Source: Bugulina stolonifera
Lineage: Eukaryota; Bryozoa; Gymnolaemata; Cheilostomatida; Bugulidae
Assembly (NCBI GenBank): GCA_935421135.1
Contig: OW285197.1
Location: 6,356,850-6,420,849 of the forward strand
Direction of reading: 5' to 3'
DNA length: 64,000 bases
The translations under genes were made by a program, and so were the position numbers. Under the pieces are notes generated by a model that did no database searches, was not told the DNA's origin, and was given only the letters and a program-made list of their open reading frames with translations. This document shows positions 23,501 through 35,700 of the stretch, piece by piece. Every line of letters begins with the position of its first letter. Position 1 is the first letter of the stretch.

Positions 23501-24790
23501 GTGGTGGCAAAAGTACATGGTAATTGGTCCTTCTGTGACCCTCAGGACAAACCATATAGTAATAACTGGCTAAATACCACGCTTATCTTTTTGGCGTTAC
23601 AAATTATCACAAAATTGATGCATAGACAAACTAATACTTTATTCACAATTATTATTTCTAGCGAAAAGGGGGCATCCTAGAGGTGAAGGTGGTGATAAAT
23701 ATAAAAAAGAGGTTGTTGGTGGGTAATTTTTTTAATTTAATGATATCCTTCTTCCTGCTGGTGTCGAGGAGAAATAACTAGCTATATACACATGGAAGCT
23801 TAGAAAAGCCCTGAAGCAAGCCGCAACCTACACTATTGTTTCCTTTATCATCTCAGAAAAAGGAAACATAACTCCAAGACTAACCAAAGAAAATATAATT
23901 TTCGAACAAAATTATTGCATTTTATGAATTCTTAACCGACTTTATTTCTATACAGTAGCAAACTAACCCAAATAATATACATGTGGTAGCCGCTGTGATA
24001 CTTCCTGCTAGACAAATTAATCTCGGATTCAGCCTTCCAATCTGCAGAAAAAAAGCATTTGCTTTTGTTACATACCCTGTCATTTGTTTATAGTGGCCAT
24101 CGCATAGTGGCAATGCAGTCAGCACTTGTACAGTACCACATTATTGTCTACTAGATTTACATGCATGTACATGTAAGTCATTATTATATCATCAATTTAA
24201 TATGACTATTTTAAAAGAACACATTTCAGTACTTGTCATGTTTTGCACTGGTGTGGTGCTAAAGCAATGCTGTTCTGGTGCTAATGTGTTTTCAGAGAAC
24301 CAGCTCTGTCAAATACATATACAGGTATATTATAGATAACGCCAAATTCTATTTAAACCCTAAAACTACCATAGCAAAAGTATGTATTCACCTATTTACC
24401 ATTACTACGCATAATAAGTTCCTTCTTTAAAAATAATTGAATGACTCCTTATCCTACTACTTGGCAGGGTATTTTTAGAACAACATGATACAGAGATATT
24501 GTAATTAAAATTCAATTACTCACCACGTATCCAACGAGAAGGCTTGTTAAAAATCGAGCTAATTCGAAGGAAGAAAATACCATTCCAATTTGAGTCTCAG
24601 TTAGTCCTTTACTCTTTGCTTTCTGAGGAAAGAAAGGGAACAGAAACGTATCTGTACAGAGCGCGGTGAACTGGCAGGCGAGTAGTGTTAACACTAACAA
24701 CCTTTCTTTCCATTTAGAAGCATTGGCTTTATCTTCCTCATCACTGTCCTGTATCAGTTTTTGATGAACACCTGTGTCTACCTGCTCCAT
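11513..24790 (-). CDS. SLC18B1-like: Transporter gene A: SLC18B1-like major facilitator (506 aa, 11 exons)
   Basis: Predicted 12-helix proton-coupled transporter of the DHA1/SLC18 type; SLC18B1 is the vesicular polyamine transporter. Coding exons: 24524-24790, 23968-24041, 21979-22123, 19938-20006, 18175-18262, 16466-16605, 14663-14758, 13498-13601, 12701-12796, 12372-12543 and 11513-11782. All junctions are GT-AG, phases close exactly and the total is 507 codons. Family features: TDTFLFPFFPQKAKSKG before helix 2; RLLAGAGTATLS; motif C antiporter signature GYAVGPALGSGLQELGGY in helix 5; and GMVTGLLNGGLGLGSMVGPLLGG in helix 11. The order of blocks matches vertebrate SLC18B1 as I know it. The first 25 residues are acidic and cytosolic; the roughly 70-residue tail is hydrophilic. 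The last acceptor is chosen at 11783 because it matches gene B; another CAG lies about 22 bp upstream, out of frame. Substrate is inferred from family only. Confidence 0.92.
13689..13766. repeat. 78-bp perfect palindrome on a TACATG repeat
   Basis: ATCATGCTTGTATG, then about eight tandem TACATG units, then CATACAAGCATGAT. Because ACATGT is itself palindromic, the whole 78 bp reads the same on both strands. It lies in intron 7 of gene A and would extrude a cruciform or hairpin. Confidence 0.85.
13818..14403. mobile_element. Foldback (inverted-repeat) element, about 590 bp
   Basis: The left arm (GCAGTA..TTTAAACCACTACTGTC, CACCATTCAATATTT, then GATTGATGTGCTGTTTGTCTTTG and GGCAGCCAAGA) is repeated in reverse complement at 14270-14403. 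The arms are about 150-170 bp and imperfect, and the interior is non-coding. Terminal CAGTA resembles Tc1/mariner-type ends, but no clean TA duplication is seen. It sits in intron 7 of gene A. Confidence 0.65.
15362..15436 (+). repeat. tRNA-like pol III promoter relic
   Basis: TAGTGTAATGGTAGAGCGC resembles a tRNA D-arm (box A region) and GGGTCTGAATCC a degenerate T-arm (box B) about 40 bp later. The stems do not pair well enough for a functional tRNA; a SINE head is more likely. In intron 6 of gene A. Confidence 0.35.
17700..17859. repeat. Tandem duplication, two units of about 80 bp
   Basis: Unit 1 (17700-17780) and unit 2 (17781-17859) share CCGTCATTRCCATAATGAAT, CCATAT and ATTAATTAATGTTRGTCA with few differences. 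In intron 5 of gene A; non-coding. Confidence 0.75.
18580..18815 (+). mobile_element. tRNA-derived SINE-like element
   Basis: The head (18580-18673) has a box A (TGGCCGAGTGG), a box B (GGTTCAAGTCC) and a GTTGGTG/CGCCAAT acceptor-like pairing, with a long middle as in a Ser or Leu type tRNA. The anticodon arm is degenerate, so it is not a tRNA gene. A tRNA-unrelated body follows (TTTTCTTCCTGAAAGAGG...GAGCCACGG). The 3' end is not clear. In intron 4 of gene A, antisense to it. Confidence 0.6.
19026..19726 (-). mobile_element. Solo LTR-like element, copy 1 (701 bp)
   Basis: On the minus strand it runs TGTAATGG...CTATTACA and is flanked by ATAT on both sides (19022-19025 and 19727-19730), a possible 4-bp target duplication. 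It is similar along most of its length to 58210-59011; shared landmarks are CATCCTAAGAC, GGCCTTCTCATTA, CTATACTGAGAAAGAG and AGGTCGGCCC/AAGAGG near the promoter. A mutated TATA region (ACAAAAAGGGTATA) lies where copy 2 has TATAAAAAGGGG. The frames inside (19116-19490 +) are antisense to the LTR and not supported. In intron 4 of gene A, same orientation as the gene. Confidence 0.7.
20613..21928 (+). mobile_element. MITE family M1, copy 2 (split by a nested element)
   Basis: Starts GGCGTATTCGGATATT after TTA (20610-20612) and ends TTTCCAAATACGCC before TTA (21929-21931). The ends are inverted repeats and TTA is the target duplication. Without the nested 20861-21910 element it would be about 266 bp, as in other copies. 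In intron 3 of gene A. This is the best-preserved M1 termini pair and defines the family. Confidence 0.8.
20861..21910. mobile_element. Nested foldback element, 1,050 bp, TA duplication
   Basis: Ends CCGTGGCCGATTTCTGCCACA / TGTGGCAGAAATCGGCCACGG are perfect inverted repeats of 21 bp and are flanked by TA on both sides. Long imperfect arms continue inward (20861-21103 and 21647-21910) and are rich in repeated CACATGAAAC/CATTTGAGTTC motifs. The roughly 540 bp centre is AT-rich with no coding frame. It is inserted in an M1 MITE, so it is the younger event. A TA duplication fits Tc1/mariner-like superfamilies; the class is uncertain. Confidence 0.8.
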
Positions 24791-26880
24791 GGTTCTGTAT
24801 GAATGATTTAATTAACACTGTCTAACAGTATCACACAACTGCATACATATACTATACTGTACATGTATCTCTGACTCTAGTGATGCCAGTGATGCATTAA
24901 CCACTAGTATCATCAATTATTCATTAAGCCTGACAAATTACAGAGGGGCTTATGGTAAGCAAGTATACCACTTGAACAGTGTTTGGCGCCATGGGTATTA
25001 ACTGTCACTGAACACTCATACTAAATTACTGCTGATAGAATCTATGAGCCCAGTAATATTGGAATCCACTTACATTCTATTAATAATAGCTAGTTACAAC
25101 AGGCTGTAAAAAACCTTCAGACTTTGTTTTTCAATTAAGCTAAAGTCAGTAGATTCATTCATGTAATAGCATGGCCAACCCCTTAAAATCTCATAAAATT
25201 ATTATACATTAGGTATAGAGCCCCATAGCAAAGAGTTTTTCCAAGCAGTCAAAGACTTGATTTCACATTTGTGCTAGTAGCCAACTGGCCCATCCCTAGC
25301 TGGAGTGTGAACTGGAGGCCTCTTCGACTCCTAGTGCACCTAGCGCACTGGTCAGGACACTTATCATTACACTGAGCTGAGCTGGTGTAGCGAAAAACAA
25401 AAAGTGGATTTATTTAACAGCAGAGGATTTTTTCACTGTTGACTGAATAACTACTGGGCTGGCTGGCACCCTGACTCTTGGCTGACTAACTGCGCTTAGT
25501 GATTGAGAAGGCAAGATTAATCAAAGTGCTGTTGTGAAATTCATTTCCAGCTAATTTTGCAAGCTGTGATGTATGTAGTTTGACACTAAGCCTTATCTAA
25601 CTGCTGTAAATCAATGTACTGACATGTAGGTGGTGAATCATAAATAATTTACTAGAAGTAGGTATGGTATTTAGTATTTAATAGTCTAGCTGTCCGCTAT
25701 TTACTGAAAAGTTGCAATTATAAAACATATAAGATGTACAACCAGGCACACTAATTATTATAATAAATACAATGCAATACGTGTACCTAGAAAGAGGAAG
25801 AGCACACAGTTGGGAGAGAAGGCTATGAGAAGAGGTATCGACAGTGACAGTGAAAGCTGAACAGAAGAGCAGGATAAATGATAAGGAGATGTGATGTAGT
25901 GTTACAGACTCGGAGTAGCTCCGGTCTGTACAAAAAGGAAGAAGTAAAGGCACTTGGACTAGGACAACTGGACTGGACTGGGAGACAGGAGCTAAAACTA
26001 ACGAAAACGCTAAGTGCATTTCCCATACACTACATGTACAATTGTACTACCAAGCAACATAATTACTGTAATAATTTCATGCAATTAACCCACCATGACA
26101 ACCTGTAGATTTAGCATAAAATGGCAATATTGTTTATGGAATACAAATTACCTTAATACAATAAAACAATAGTAACAATTGGCTATACAGTCACGTAGTC
26201 CACAATAGATGATACAGATAAAACCTCATGTTCCTCTTAAAAATAATTATACTGATTTCATTGGCAAGATTATAGCTCTATTCAATTCCAAATGCAAGCC
26301 TACCCTCTGTTTTGGGCTTTATTTTCGAAAGCTTTATTAAGAGTGGATAAATCCAGTGCAATATCCAGTCAGTATAATGATCCTACTGCACACAAAAAAT
26401 CATGAATGTTGCTGAGATAAGACCATCCAGGTGGAATGAACATTCAGCTAACCATAACTCACATGGTTCACGTTAACATACGATGTTAATTTTATCTCAG
26501 TTAAATAATTCTGCATGGCTCTGTACCAAGCCAGTATCTTGCCATTCTACATGTACATCTCATATTTATCACACAACTCACAATTCCTAATGAAGGCCAG
26601 CAACTGCGTTGAGTAGATTTTGTGATTTCTTGAACACCATAACAGCAGAAGAACACACAGTTACAATATACCCATAACACTGTGGAGCTGCCACAAAACT
26701 GCTTAAGGCGAGTACCTCATATTTTTCTAATTCAGTTTAAATGGTCAGTCATTATAATTATATTATTAACTTCTACAGTAACACATTAGTGTAAAAGAAA
26801 ACAGATTTACATGTACATTAGTTGCATATCACCGGACATTATGCATGTATGACCTGAGATAAAAGCTGCGCAGGCAACTA
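24791..26880. other. Intergenic upstream of gene A
   Basis: The promoter of gene A should be here on the minus strand, but no TATA box or CpG island stands out. Small frames at 25678-26108 overlap each other on both strands and look random. No repeat shared with the rest of the window was recognised. Confidence 0.4.
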
Positions 26881-27030
26881 AAGACACTTTACATGTACAG
26901 TACATGTACATGCCCATGTACATGTCCAGGTACATGTCCATGTACATGTCCATGTACATGTCTATGTACATGTCCAGGTACATGTCCAGGTACATGTCCA
27001 GGTACATGTCCAGGTACATGTACATGTAAA
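26881..27030. repeat. 12-bp minisatellite TACATGTCCA(G/T)G
   Basis: About ten units of TACATGTCCATG/TACATGTCCAGG in tandem, a derivative of the ACATGT repeat common in this DNA. The minus-strand frame MYLDMYLDMYLD is a by-product. Non-coding, between gene A and gene C. Confidence 0.85.
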
Positions 27031-27621
27031 TTTATTTGATTTATTGTAGGAGTTGTCATCTCAGTGGTGAAAGAGGGCAGACAACTCCTGAAGTGAGCTA
27101 AGCCTTTTTAATTGTAGAACTGAGACAATGCGCTTTTTAGCATCTGTCCAGTAATAAAAATAGGTAAAGGCTATCAGTCAATGAAAGCGCAATATGTCAG
27201 TATGTTAGTTAGCGAACCTCTCTTTCTAGAAACACACAAATTAGTTTGACTATATCAGGTAGTGCATGTTTACTATTGCAAATGCTCAGTTAGCTACTGT
27301 TTTGTCCCACCCTATGACTATGTTATCTGCTATTTATTATACAATATTGTAATTTATGAAGCATAAAATATATAATATATTAAATATAAAAATGGCCAAC
27401 CAAATAAATTGTGTATTATCCAGTATTGTGATATAGCATAGATATGCGGCTCCCTTTGATCTCCCCTGCGCATGTGTGGTGTATGGTCCAATATACAATG
27501 TAGATCAAATATGGAAACTGGAGTAGCACAATAAATTTTAAAATATGTCATTTTAGGTATACTGTGTATATGACAGAATAGTTAACAAGCTGGAAACAAT
27601 AAAATAGTGGAAATCCTGCAT

Positions 27622-27627
27622 TTTATT
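27622..27627 (-). terminator. Candidate polyadenylation signal for gene C
   Basis: AATAAA on the minus strand about 80 bp past the stop of gene C, a normal distance. Confidence 0.45.
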
Positions 27628-27704
27628 CAATTCAATTTGCTTCAATTACCACAATTTTTGAACTAAATGAATTTATGAATGGAATTGGCAATAAGTAAAC
27701 TCGT

Positions 27705-30700
27705 TTATGGAATTGCACTGTACATGTGATCATTGCGTAATGAAGCACAAAGTTTTACATTCTGTGCAATGGCACCTTGATCCACCGGTAGCAACCAATT
27801 TAGTTTGTGCTTAATGGTGACGTGTTTCTCAGTGTTGCTCCTCACCTTATGTTTAAATGCACACACCAGACATCTAATCTTAGAGCACAGTTTACATTTA
27901 CTCATGTATTGGTTTATTTTGTAGTTATCCGCTTTTGTTCCTGGGCATTGATCTCCACAGGCAAACGTTTGTATTTCAGACGAAAGCGGTGGTCCAGTTG
28001 CTTGATTTTCTGTATTTAGATGATTTGGATGTTGAGTGGTGATGAAAGCCGTTCCATCTAAATGGGTCTTTGTGCAGCTGCGATGGCCTATAGCGCCGTT
28101 GGTTGATTTGAAGTCTTCCCCGCAATCAAGGCACTGATATCTAATGCATACTCTGCATTTACTAACTGAATCATCCATGTAAATCAATTCACCAATAGCT
28201 CCACATGTACACCCAACAAAAGGCTTGGCTCCTTCTGGTACCCATGGAAGTCGTGCCTGAGCTGCGTGTGCTGGACCTGTATCATGCTCTGTCAGCTGAA
28301 AGAGATTTATAAATTAATGTCAGACAATTGCATCTTTACCCAGACTTCCACTGTTATGTTGTAGCTAGTTTTGCTGTTTAACTTTGTCATCAGGCCGGTG
28401 GGTATACAATGTACAATCACAAATTAACTAAAATCAAAGCTGTTTGATTACTGTATTTTCGAATTTAATACAGATTGCATATGGTAGGTTTATCAGTACA
28501 ACATTGTCCTGCTTGTAAACAACAATTTGAGAGAATGCTAAATAAGAACAGAGCACTAGTTATATTAAGCAATATACACCTCAGCTGTGAGAGAAGACAG
28601 ATCTACAATCTGCTGTAGAATATCTACTTGCTGTCCATCTGCACTAGGGGTTGGCGCTGTCTCAGAGGAACATGATGCAGCTTGTGCGTCTGTAGTTCTT
28701 GCTGCATCTGCTGGTTGAGTATTGTTTGTTTTGACGATGGACTTAGCAGGGTGATTGAATGCCAGAAATCCTTTCTACATGTATATGGCATCACCACAAC
28801 ATGTGCAAACTGTCGTATGCAAGCTTGGAGAAACGTAAATATTTTGATGAATAATGTTGCCCTTTGCCCAGAATATTAACTAGCAATTTATTTCTTACTA
28901 AACTGTTTCATCCAAACATGTAGAACCAGTTTCAATCAAAATACAGTGGACATGGTGTGGAGCTCATGCATGTACATGTACATAGTTGGTTATATTAGCT
29001 AAACTCACCCACCCGCCTAGTGTCATGATCTGGAATGCATCATCTAAAAGTCTCAATGTCCAATCTACTGTCTGTCTAACAACCTGTTCAGTTAGCGGGA
29101 CAAACGTCTGTGACAGCAGCTGCCTTACAATGACGAAAATCTACAGAAGATGTGGATACATACAACAATCAACTAAATGTAGATTATAGACACTACTCTT
29201 GGTTAAGCTAATCGCGGAATTATGTTAGGTGTTTTGTTTATTCTTTCATGTCTGCTGTATTTTAACCCAAGAATTTATTTATTAGTTTTTTTACCTGTTA
29301 TTTATTTATCATCATTATTAAATTATATATTTTCCTAAATAAAAGAGACTTGTTGTACTGCTTAAAAATTGACAATTCTGATGATTTAAAATGTTTCTTT
29401 GGATTGGAGTGTGTCAGTAGACTGGGACTGCCCTACAAAATGCAGCTCCTCGGACATTAAACAGCATAGTGGCAGCAGACAATGACATCTACACGTACAT
29501 GTACATTGTATACACTGGGTAATTCTCTCTTACCTGAATACCTCACAGTTATTACTAGGCAGTCAGCTATGATAATGATTAATCGATGTAAATTGTAGAT
29601 GTGATGAAAAGACGAGCTATTCAGTCTAGGTAATCTGTAACACAAATCTTTCATCTCTTACCTCAGCAATTTCTCGAAATTTTGGAGGCTTGTTCTGTTG
29701 ATATAGAGTTCTAATACAGGAATGGATATTCGAAAAATCAGCATTGCCTCTTCCGTCAAATGTTACAGAAGCTTCAATCCCATCAATTTTAGCATATTGC
29801 CCTAACATATCAAAACATGAGTACTCTACTAATATATACAATTTTTATAGCACCTAATTACACACATGTATCACCTTGTGATAATAGTGTTTTGTATTAC
29901 TACAGACTTCAAAGTTAATATCTGAGACAGTTAACAAAACTTAGGCTGAATGATTTAGTAGTATGTAGATACATGTACATTTTTGTACACTGGATATTAT
30001 CAGTGTAAGTTAGATAAATGTATCTTGCAGTAACAATTCATTTTATTCAGTAATACACAGTGGCATGCCAAGCTCAGCTAGACTTGCCACGTACTACATG
30101 TAATATTTATATGTAAACAAGCCAATCTCCCTTCAAAGCAAGCACTACTCAAGCCGAAAAGTTCATAAGGCATTCAATTATTAAAGGAGTGTAGTATGAA
30201 CCGGTACAACTTTTGAATAGCGTATTGAGTAATATTCATCAAATTTATGTACTACATTATTATAATACAGGACTTGAGCATCACGATATTATGCTTTCAG
30301 GATTAGATGTACATGTGTGTAGGACAATCATGGAGAATAAATTGAAATATTTCCACATTGTACTTACCAAGATATGCTATGCTATCAGTATAATCTCGAA
30401 ACAAGAATGCAGTCTTTACTTCTATGTCACCCAAAATATTCACCAAGTCGGCCATGTCAAATCCATTCTTAGGGTATTTATTGACTGCGACCTCCATACT
30501 GCAATTAAAATGAGTAAAATAAATATAGACTTAGTTGAGGTTTAATATTCCCATGCATTTTCTTGCAATTTACAGGGTTTTGCTTTAGAATGTGGACTTG
30601 GTCACGAAAAACTTACCAACTTAATACTGTAGTTGTCTGCTCATATCTAGTTGAGCTAGAGAACACTGATTAATTTGTACTTGCATATGCAACGTTGTAG

Positions 30701-31290
30701 TTTCGACTAACACACAATGCATTTACGCTGGTTCAGGGCATTTATATTTTGTCTCTATAAATTGATGTGTAAACTACAATAATGCATCTTTTTGTGATAT
30801 TTTCTCCAAAACTTGCTCGGGTTATACTCTTACCACTGCAAACGCAACTTCGAAATCCCTATAGGTTAGTAATAATATACATGTACAGTGTATACACCTG
30901 TATGTAAAACAAATATGAATTCTTGCACAGTGTATTTGCATGCATGTATGCAGTACATGGATACCTACATGTATGTGCATAATGCTGACCCTTCCATGTT
31001 CACCTACACCTACGCATACACCAATGCACATTCTACATTTATATGTGTATTTGCGCATGAGTAATCGAAAATTTCAGCTGCAATTGGCCATCGAATAGTT
31101 GATTAGTATTAAAATATTTAACGAACAAGTAATCCACGGGATCAAGAGAGGTGTTTGAAGTTCTAGGAATTTACCCTTATTCAAAATTTTCACAATCTCA
31201 CCTTTCGAATACAAATGAAACAAGTAGCTCTCGATGAGTTGGAGGTATTAAATCTAGATCAGCCACCAGATCCATTAACAGTTCAGCCAT
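27705..31290 (-). CDS. Gene C: unknown protein with two tandem C4-C2H2 zinc modules (425 aa, 6 exons)
   Basis: Family not recognised. Coding exons: 31202-31290, 30368-30498, 29662-29801, 29009-29140, 28580-28774 and 27705-28295. Junctions are GT-AG, phases match gene D and the total is 426 codons. Residues 1-164 look helical and globular with no signal peptide or membrane segment. Residues 165-230 are a low-complexity Ser/Thr/Ala/Gln linker. Exon 6 carries two similar zinc-type modules: C258, C260, C276, C279, C284, C287, H300, H307; and C342, C346, C363, C366, C371, C374, H387, H392. Each is C-x(1,3)-C-x(15,16)-C-x2-C-x4-C-L-x-C-x12-H-x(4,6)-H, a four-cysteine site followed by a C2H2 finger. 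GDQCPGT-[KR]-ADNYK between them is highly conserved with gene D. It probably binds two zinc pairs; nucleic-acid or protein binding is open. Introns hold a MITE. Confidence 0.83.
29990..30230 (+). mobile_element. MITE family M1, copy 3
   Basis: A diverged copy: TGGATATTATCAGTGTAAG, CTTGCAGTAACAATTC, GGCATGCCAAGC, CTCCCTTCAAAGCAAGCACTAC, GAACCGGTACAACTTTTGAATA. The ends are blurred. It lies in intron 2 of gene C; gene D has its own copy in intron 3, so the two inserted independently. Confidence 0.6.
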
Positions 31291-32710
31291 TTTAGTACTA
31301 GTTCTGCCAGCAGAAACTTTTTTTTTCCAAAAATTAGTTGCTGTTTCAGTACAGTAGCATCATTTAATTCAAATATTCAAGTAATGCAAACAATTTAACT
31401 TCATGTATACTATCTTAGTAATGGTAAATATTCTATTGTTACATGTACGGTGGCGTGTACATGACTTGTGCGCTGCTTTAATTACTCATAATTTATGGCA
31501 ACATGTAAAGTTGTTGTTTTCTATTCTCTAGAAGAAGCAAACACAAAGGTAGGACACATCGTTTACATTTAGACCTGAAATTGAGGAACTAGGACGTGTA
31601 TATTTGAGAATCACGACTGGCAGGTTTCATGGAACAGCTAATATTAACATTTCACGGCGTCGTGAACACTGAAAACTTTGCTACGTGGTTAAGGTACATG
31701 CACTTATTTCTTGTGCTATGATGGGTGTGGTGTGGTGTGGTTTAGGTGTCTACAGATTAGGTGAAAGATAGGCTTAGATACACCGTAGATGGTAGAATAA
31801 ATAGTGAAGGATTAGAATGAAGGATAGCTGCTAGCCGATAGAGAAATCTTAGAGAAGATAGATGAAACGTAAAAAGAATACTAGCTGGCAGTCAATAGAG
31901 AAGTCTTGAAGAGAAGATTAACAGAAGTTAGAGAAGTCTAGAAAGTAACAACGATTGATTAGTTAATAGTGAAGGCTAAATAGAGAAGTGAACTCTAAGC
32001 AAATGAGAAATGCAAGGAAGGGAGAGATGTTGTGTAGTCCCGTTAATGAACAGTCACTTGGACTACAGCAGGGTTGCGTAGGGCGATGTAGGTAGATCAC
32101 AGAGATAGAGGAGAACATAGATGCTACAACTAGTACTACTGAATTCTGAGGACAGCATTGAGAACTTACAAAGTAAGTGGAATGCACTACAATTAATAGG
32201 AATAAATGCGCGTATTCAAGAATATCAACATGGTAATTTCAAAGATCTGCCCGTTACAGGAAAACTGTGACAGCTTATGATAATGACATGCACAATGTGT
32301 CAATTATACCAGTAGAAGAATAAAGTACCTAGTAGGCCAATATATCAATGTGTTTGCAGGAGGAATATCTATAAACATAATAACTGAAATTATTCAAAAT
32401 CACTTTCAGTTTCAGGTTTCTAGCTTGTCCATAAAGAGATGATGAACTTAAAATGTTTTTATTTTGCTTACACAACAAACTGAGTTATATCATTTGGAAA
32501 ATTGTCTTCGTAATACTTGGTGGCGGATATCTTTCTTACAGCGCGGAATTGTAATGGAAAAAGTAATGAACAATCCTTTTTTACTTTATTATATTAATAA
32601 TAGTGTGCTCTAATGGCGTTGTGATGACCTCTATAAGTGCACCACTCATAGACTCCCACCAATAACCAGTGAGCAAGTGTTACTATTAAATTATGATACT
32701 GAAATATTAT
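31291..32710. other. Intergenic between genes C and D
   Basis: The promoter of gene C should lie in the first part, on the minus strand, but none was assigned. Positions 31740-32130 are purine-rich with loosely repeated AGAGAAG-TCT/TAGAGAAG words and no open frame on either strand worth calling. Confidence 0.4.
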
Positions 32711-35700
32711 TTATTGAAATACTGGAGTGCGAATAATGACATTTTCGTCAATAGCAGATCTGTCCACCGGCAGCAGCCAATCAAGTTTGTGTTTAGCGGT
32801 TACGTGTTTCTCGATGTTGCATCTCAGCACATTTTTATAGCCACAGATGAGACATCGAATCTTGGAACACAGTAAACATTTGCTTATGTATTGGTTTAAT
32901 TTGTAGTTATCTGCTCTTGTCCCCGGGCACTGGTCTCCACAAGGCAATGTTTCTATTTCGGCAGAAAGCGGCGGGCCTGTTGCTTGATTGCTATTATTTA
33001 TGTGATTTACATGCTGAGTTGTGACAAACGCCGTTCCTGTTGAATGAGTTTTGGTAAACCGACGATGAGCAGTTGTGCCTTGAATTGTTTTAAAATCTTC
33101 TCCGCAATCAAGGCACTGAAATCTTTTACAAAATTTGCATCTGCTAATTGAATTGTTAAAGTAGGAAATTCCACCAAATGTTCCACAAGTGCATCCAACG
33201 AGAGGTTTGGCTCCTGGTGGTAAAACAATTATTGGCACCTGAGAGGTGCTGGCTAAAGCTGCATGCTCGGCCAACTACAAAATAAAGCGCATCATAATGA
33301 TAATATATACAATCAATACTTGGTATATATTTATGTAAACCCAGTAGAATTTAAAACTTTGTTTTTCTATTAGACATTGTGTACACATTTATGCACAAAC
33401 CTCAACAAACATCTTTACACCCAAACCACCTCGTAGTGTTTAGTTTCAGCACCACCATACAAAGCAGACTGACTGACTGACAGCAACCACTCATAGCTGT
33501 TAATTGTCAAGTTTGCAGTAAAATCGGTGAGCGTGGTGAGAAATCCACCTTGCAGCCGCATACGTTGTGACTCTACTTAGAGAAAAAGATAGAAACATGT
33601 CTTCACAACACAGACCTGAGATGTGAGACAAGATTGATCAATGGCTAGCTGAAGAAGGTCCACTGGCTGTCCATTTGTGCTAGAGGTAGATTGTGTTCCA
33701 GATGTGCTAGGAACTGGTTGTGTAGTAGAGGCTACAGCTGCTACTGTTTGTAGATTTATATTCTTCATGATAGATTTGCACTCGTGATTAGAAGCTAGAA
33801 TTCTTTTCTGAATCGAATCATAATTATTATAAGATTTCATACTTAGTGTTGATTGCAATGTGGAAAAATCTCTTCGCGCATGCAGAACAATGTTTAATAA
33901 GTTAAACTTATTTATAAAATGATGCACATATATGTCACTTTCTGTCTTCAGTAATTTAAAGCAAAATGATTCGGTCATGAACCAGCTTCATAAAATACCA
34001 ATGAGTGTAAATTATTCATACACTGTAGTGTAATATTCAAACTTCTAAAAGTTATGTTCTATTGTCAACTTACCCAACTGGTTTCAGGTAGACAACGAAG
34101 TACATCATCTAAAATTCTTATGGTCCAATTAACAATTTGTCTGACAATTTGGTCAGAGAGAGGAACAAATACTTTGGACAGCAGTGCCCTTACCATAACC
34201 AAAATCTGAAAAGAGTTTCTGATGACAGTCACTATTTTGATCGTTCTTTGACCAATATAAGGGATATGGTTCTGCGGGTCATTTGGAACATGACCTTACA
34301 GTATTTTAATTTCAAATACTATGCATGTACATGACTGCAATAAATGTTTAATTCAAACTCATATTGGAGGATGAAAATAGTTAATATTGGACGTGCAAGC
34401 TTTATGAATAGCAATCTGCAGCAACAACAATTTATTTCGTTCGATAATATCATGCTGGCCATAACGCTAGATCAGGCACGCCTGGTAATAATATTTATTG
34501 TAAACAAGGGTGAACCCCCTTTAGATCAAGCATTAGTCACGCCTGAGCGCTTAAGCTGTGTTTGGAAATTAAAAGCAATCTCCGAAAACGCAGAATACTT
34601 GCAGAATACAAAAGAAAGTTTAATACCGATTCCCAACATTGTACAGTATGCATACGTTCATTGCCATAATGTATGATGACAATTACATGTTTATGTGATT
34701 AGAATTTAGCTATACAATATACATACCAGTATAATATACAGCTTTATGTATATCAATTGTATGCAGATACCCTATAAAATGCACATGATAAGAATTTCCT
34801 TTACCTCAGCAACTTCTCTAAATTTTGGAGTTTTCTTCTGCTGATAGAAAACATTTATACAAGGATGAATCTTGAAACAATCAATGTCCCCACTCACATT
34901 GAACTCTATACAGTTCTCAATTCCCTCCACCTTTGCGTATTGTCCTACATATATCAGAACTATCAAATAATATTACTAAGACATGCCAAAAGTGGCAAAT
35001 ATCTAATGCAGTGTAACTTGCTTAATTCAGCCTCGGATAATTCAAAAACTTGGCTGGTTAAATCTATTAGCCTTGGTTCCTGCTGAAAACTGTGCAATGA
35101 CTTCTACTATTGATGACTTATTCTTTGATTTGAGCAGGTGTACCATGGTTTGAACAGTTATCCTGCAATATGTATTTTTCAGGAAATAAAATATAAAAAG
35201 CAGAAAAATAAGCGAGTAGTACACAAATTAATTTCGCCAAGATGATATACATGTATATTTTACTTGCCCATGTATTCAATGAAATCCGTATACTCCTGGA
35301 ACAAATCCACTGTCTTGACTTCATTGACACCCAGAATTCTTTCCAAATCAGCCATCTTAAAGTTGCCGTTAGGGTAGTTATTGACTGCTGTTTCCATACT
35401 GCATTTGTATAATTACGCAGGTTTGAATTGTACAATGAAATCATAGTTGTAAAATGGATCTAGAATGATATACATGAACTTAGACTGGAAGAGCCTTAAC
35501 CATTTGTAATGCTACCGATGATTTCAAATTTGACACGTTGGAATATCAACTTAAGGAGCAAAAACACACCTGGACCAACAATTGGTAATTTATTCGATGG
35601 TTTTCATGTGAGGAATGTGTTTTCCCCAAGTATTTGGCTCTGCATCTGTGAAAATAGAGAGTCCCTGAGTTGGGTCTGAACTCTAGTCATCTACGCTTCT

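Noticed and set aside
25678..26108. Overlapping frames on both strands upstream of gene A
   Set aside because: Mutually exclusive, low-complexity Ser/Leu-rich products without motifs.
26807..27025. Repetitive protein MYLDMYLD...
   Set aside because: Product of reading the 12-bp minisatellite in one frame.
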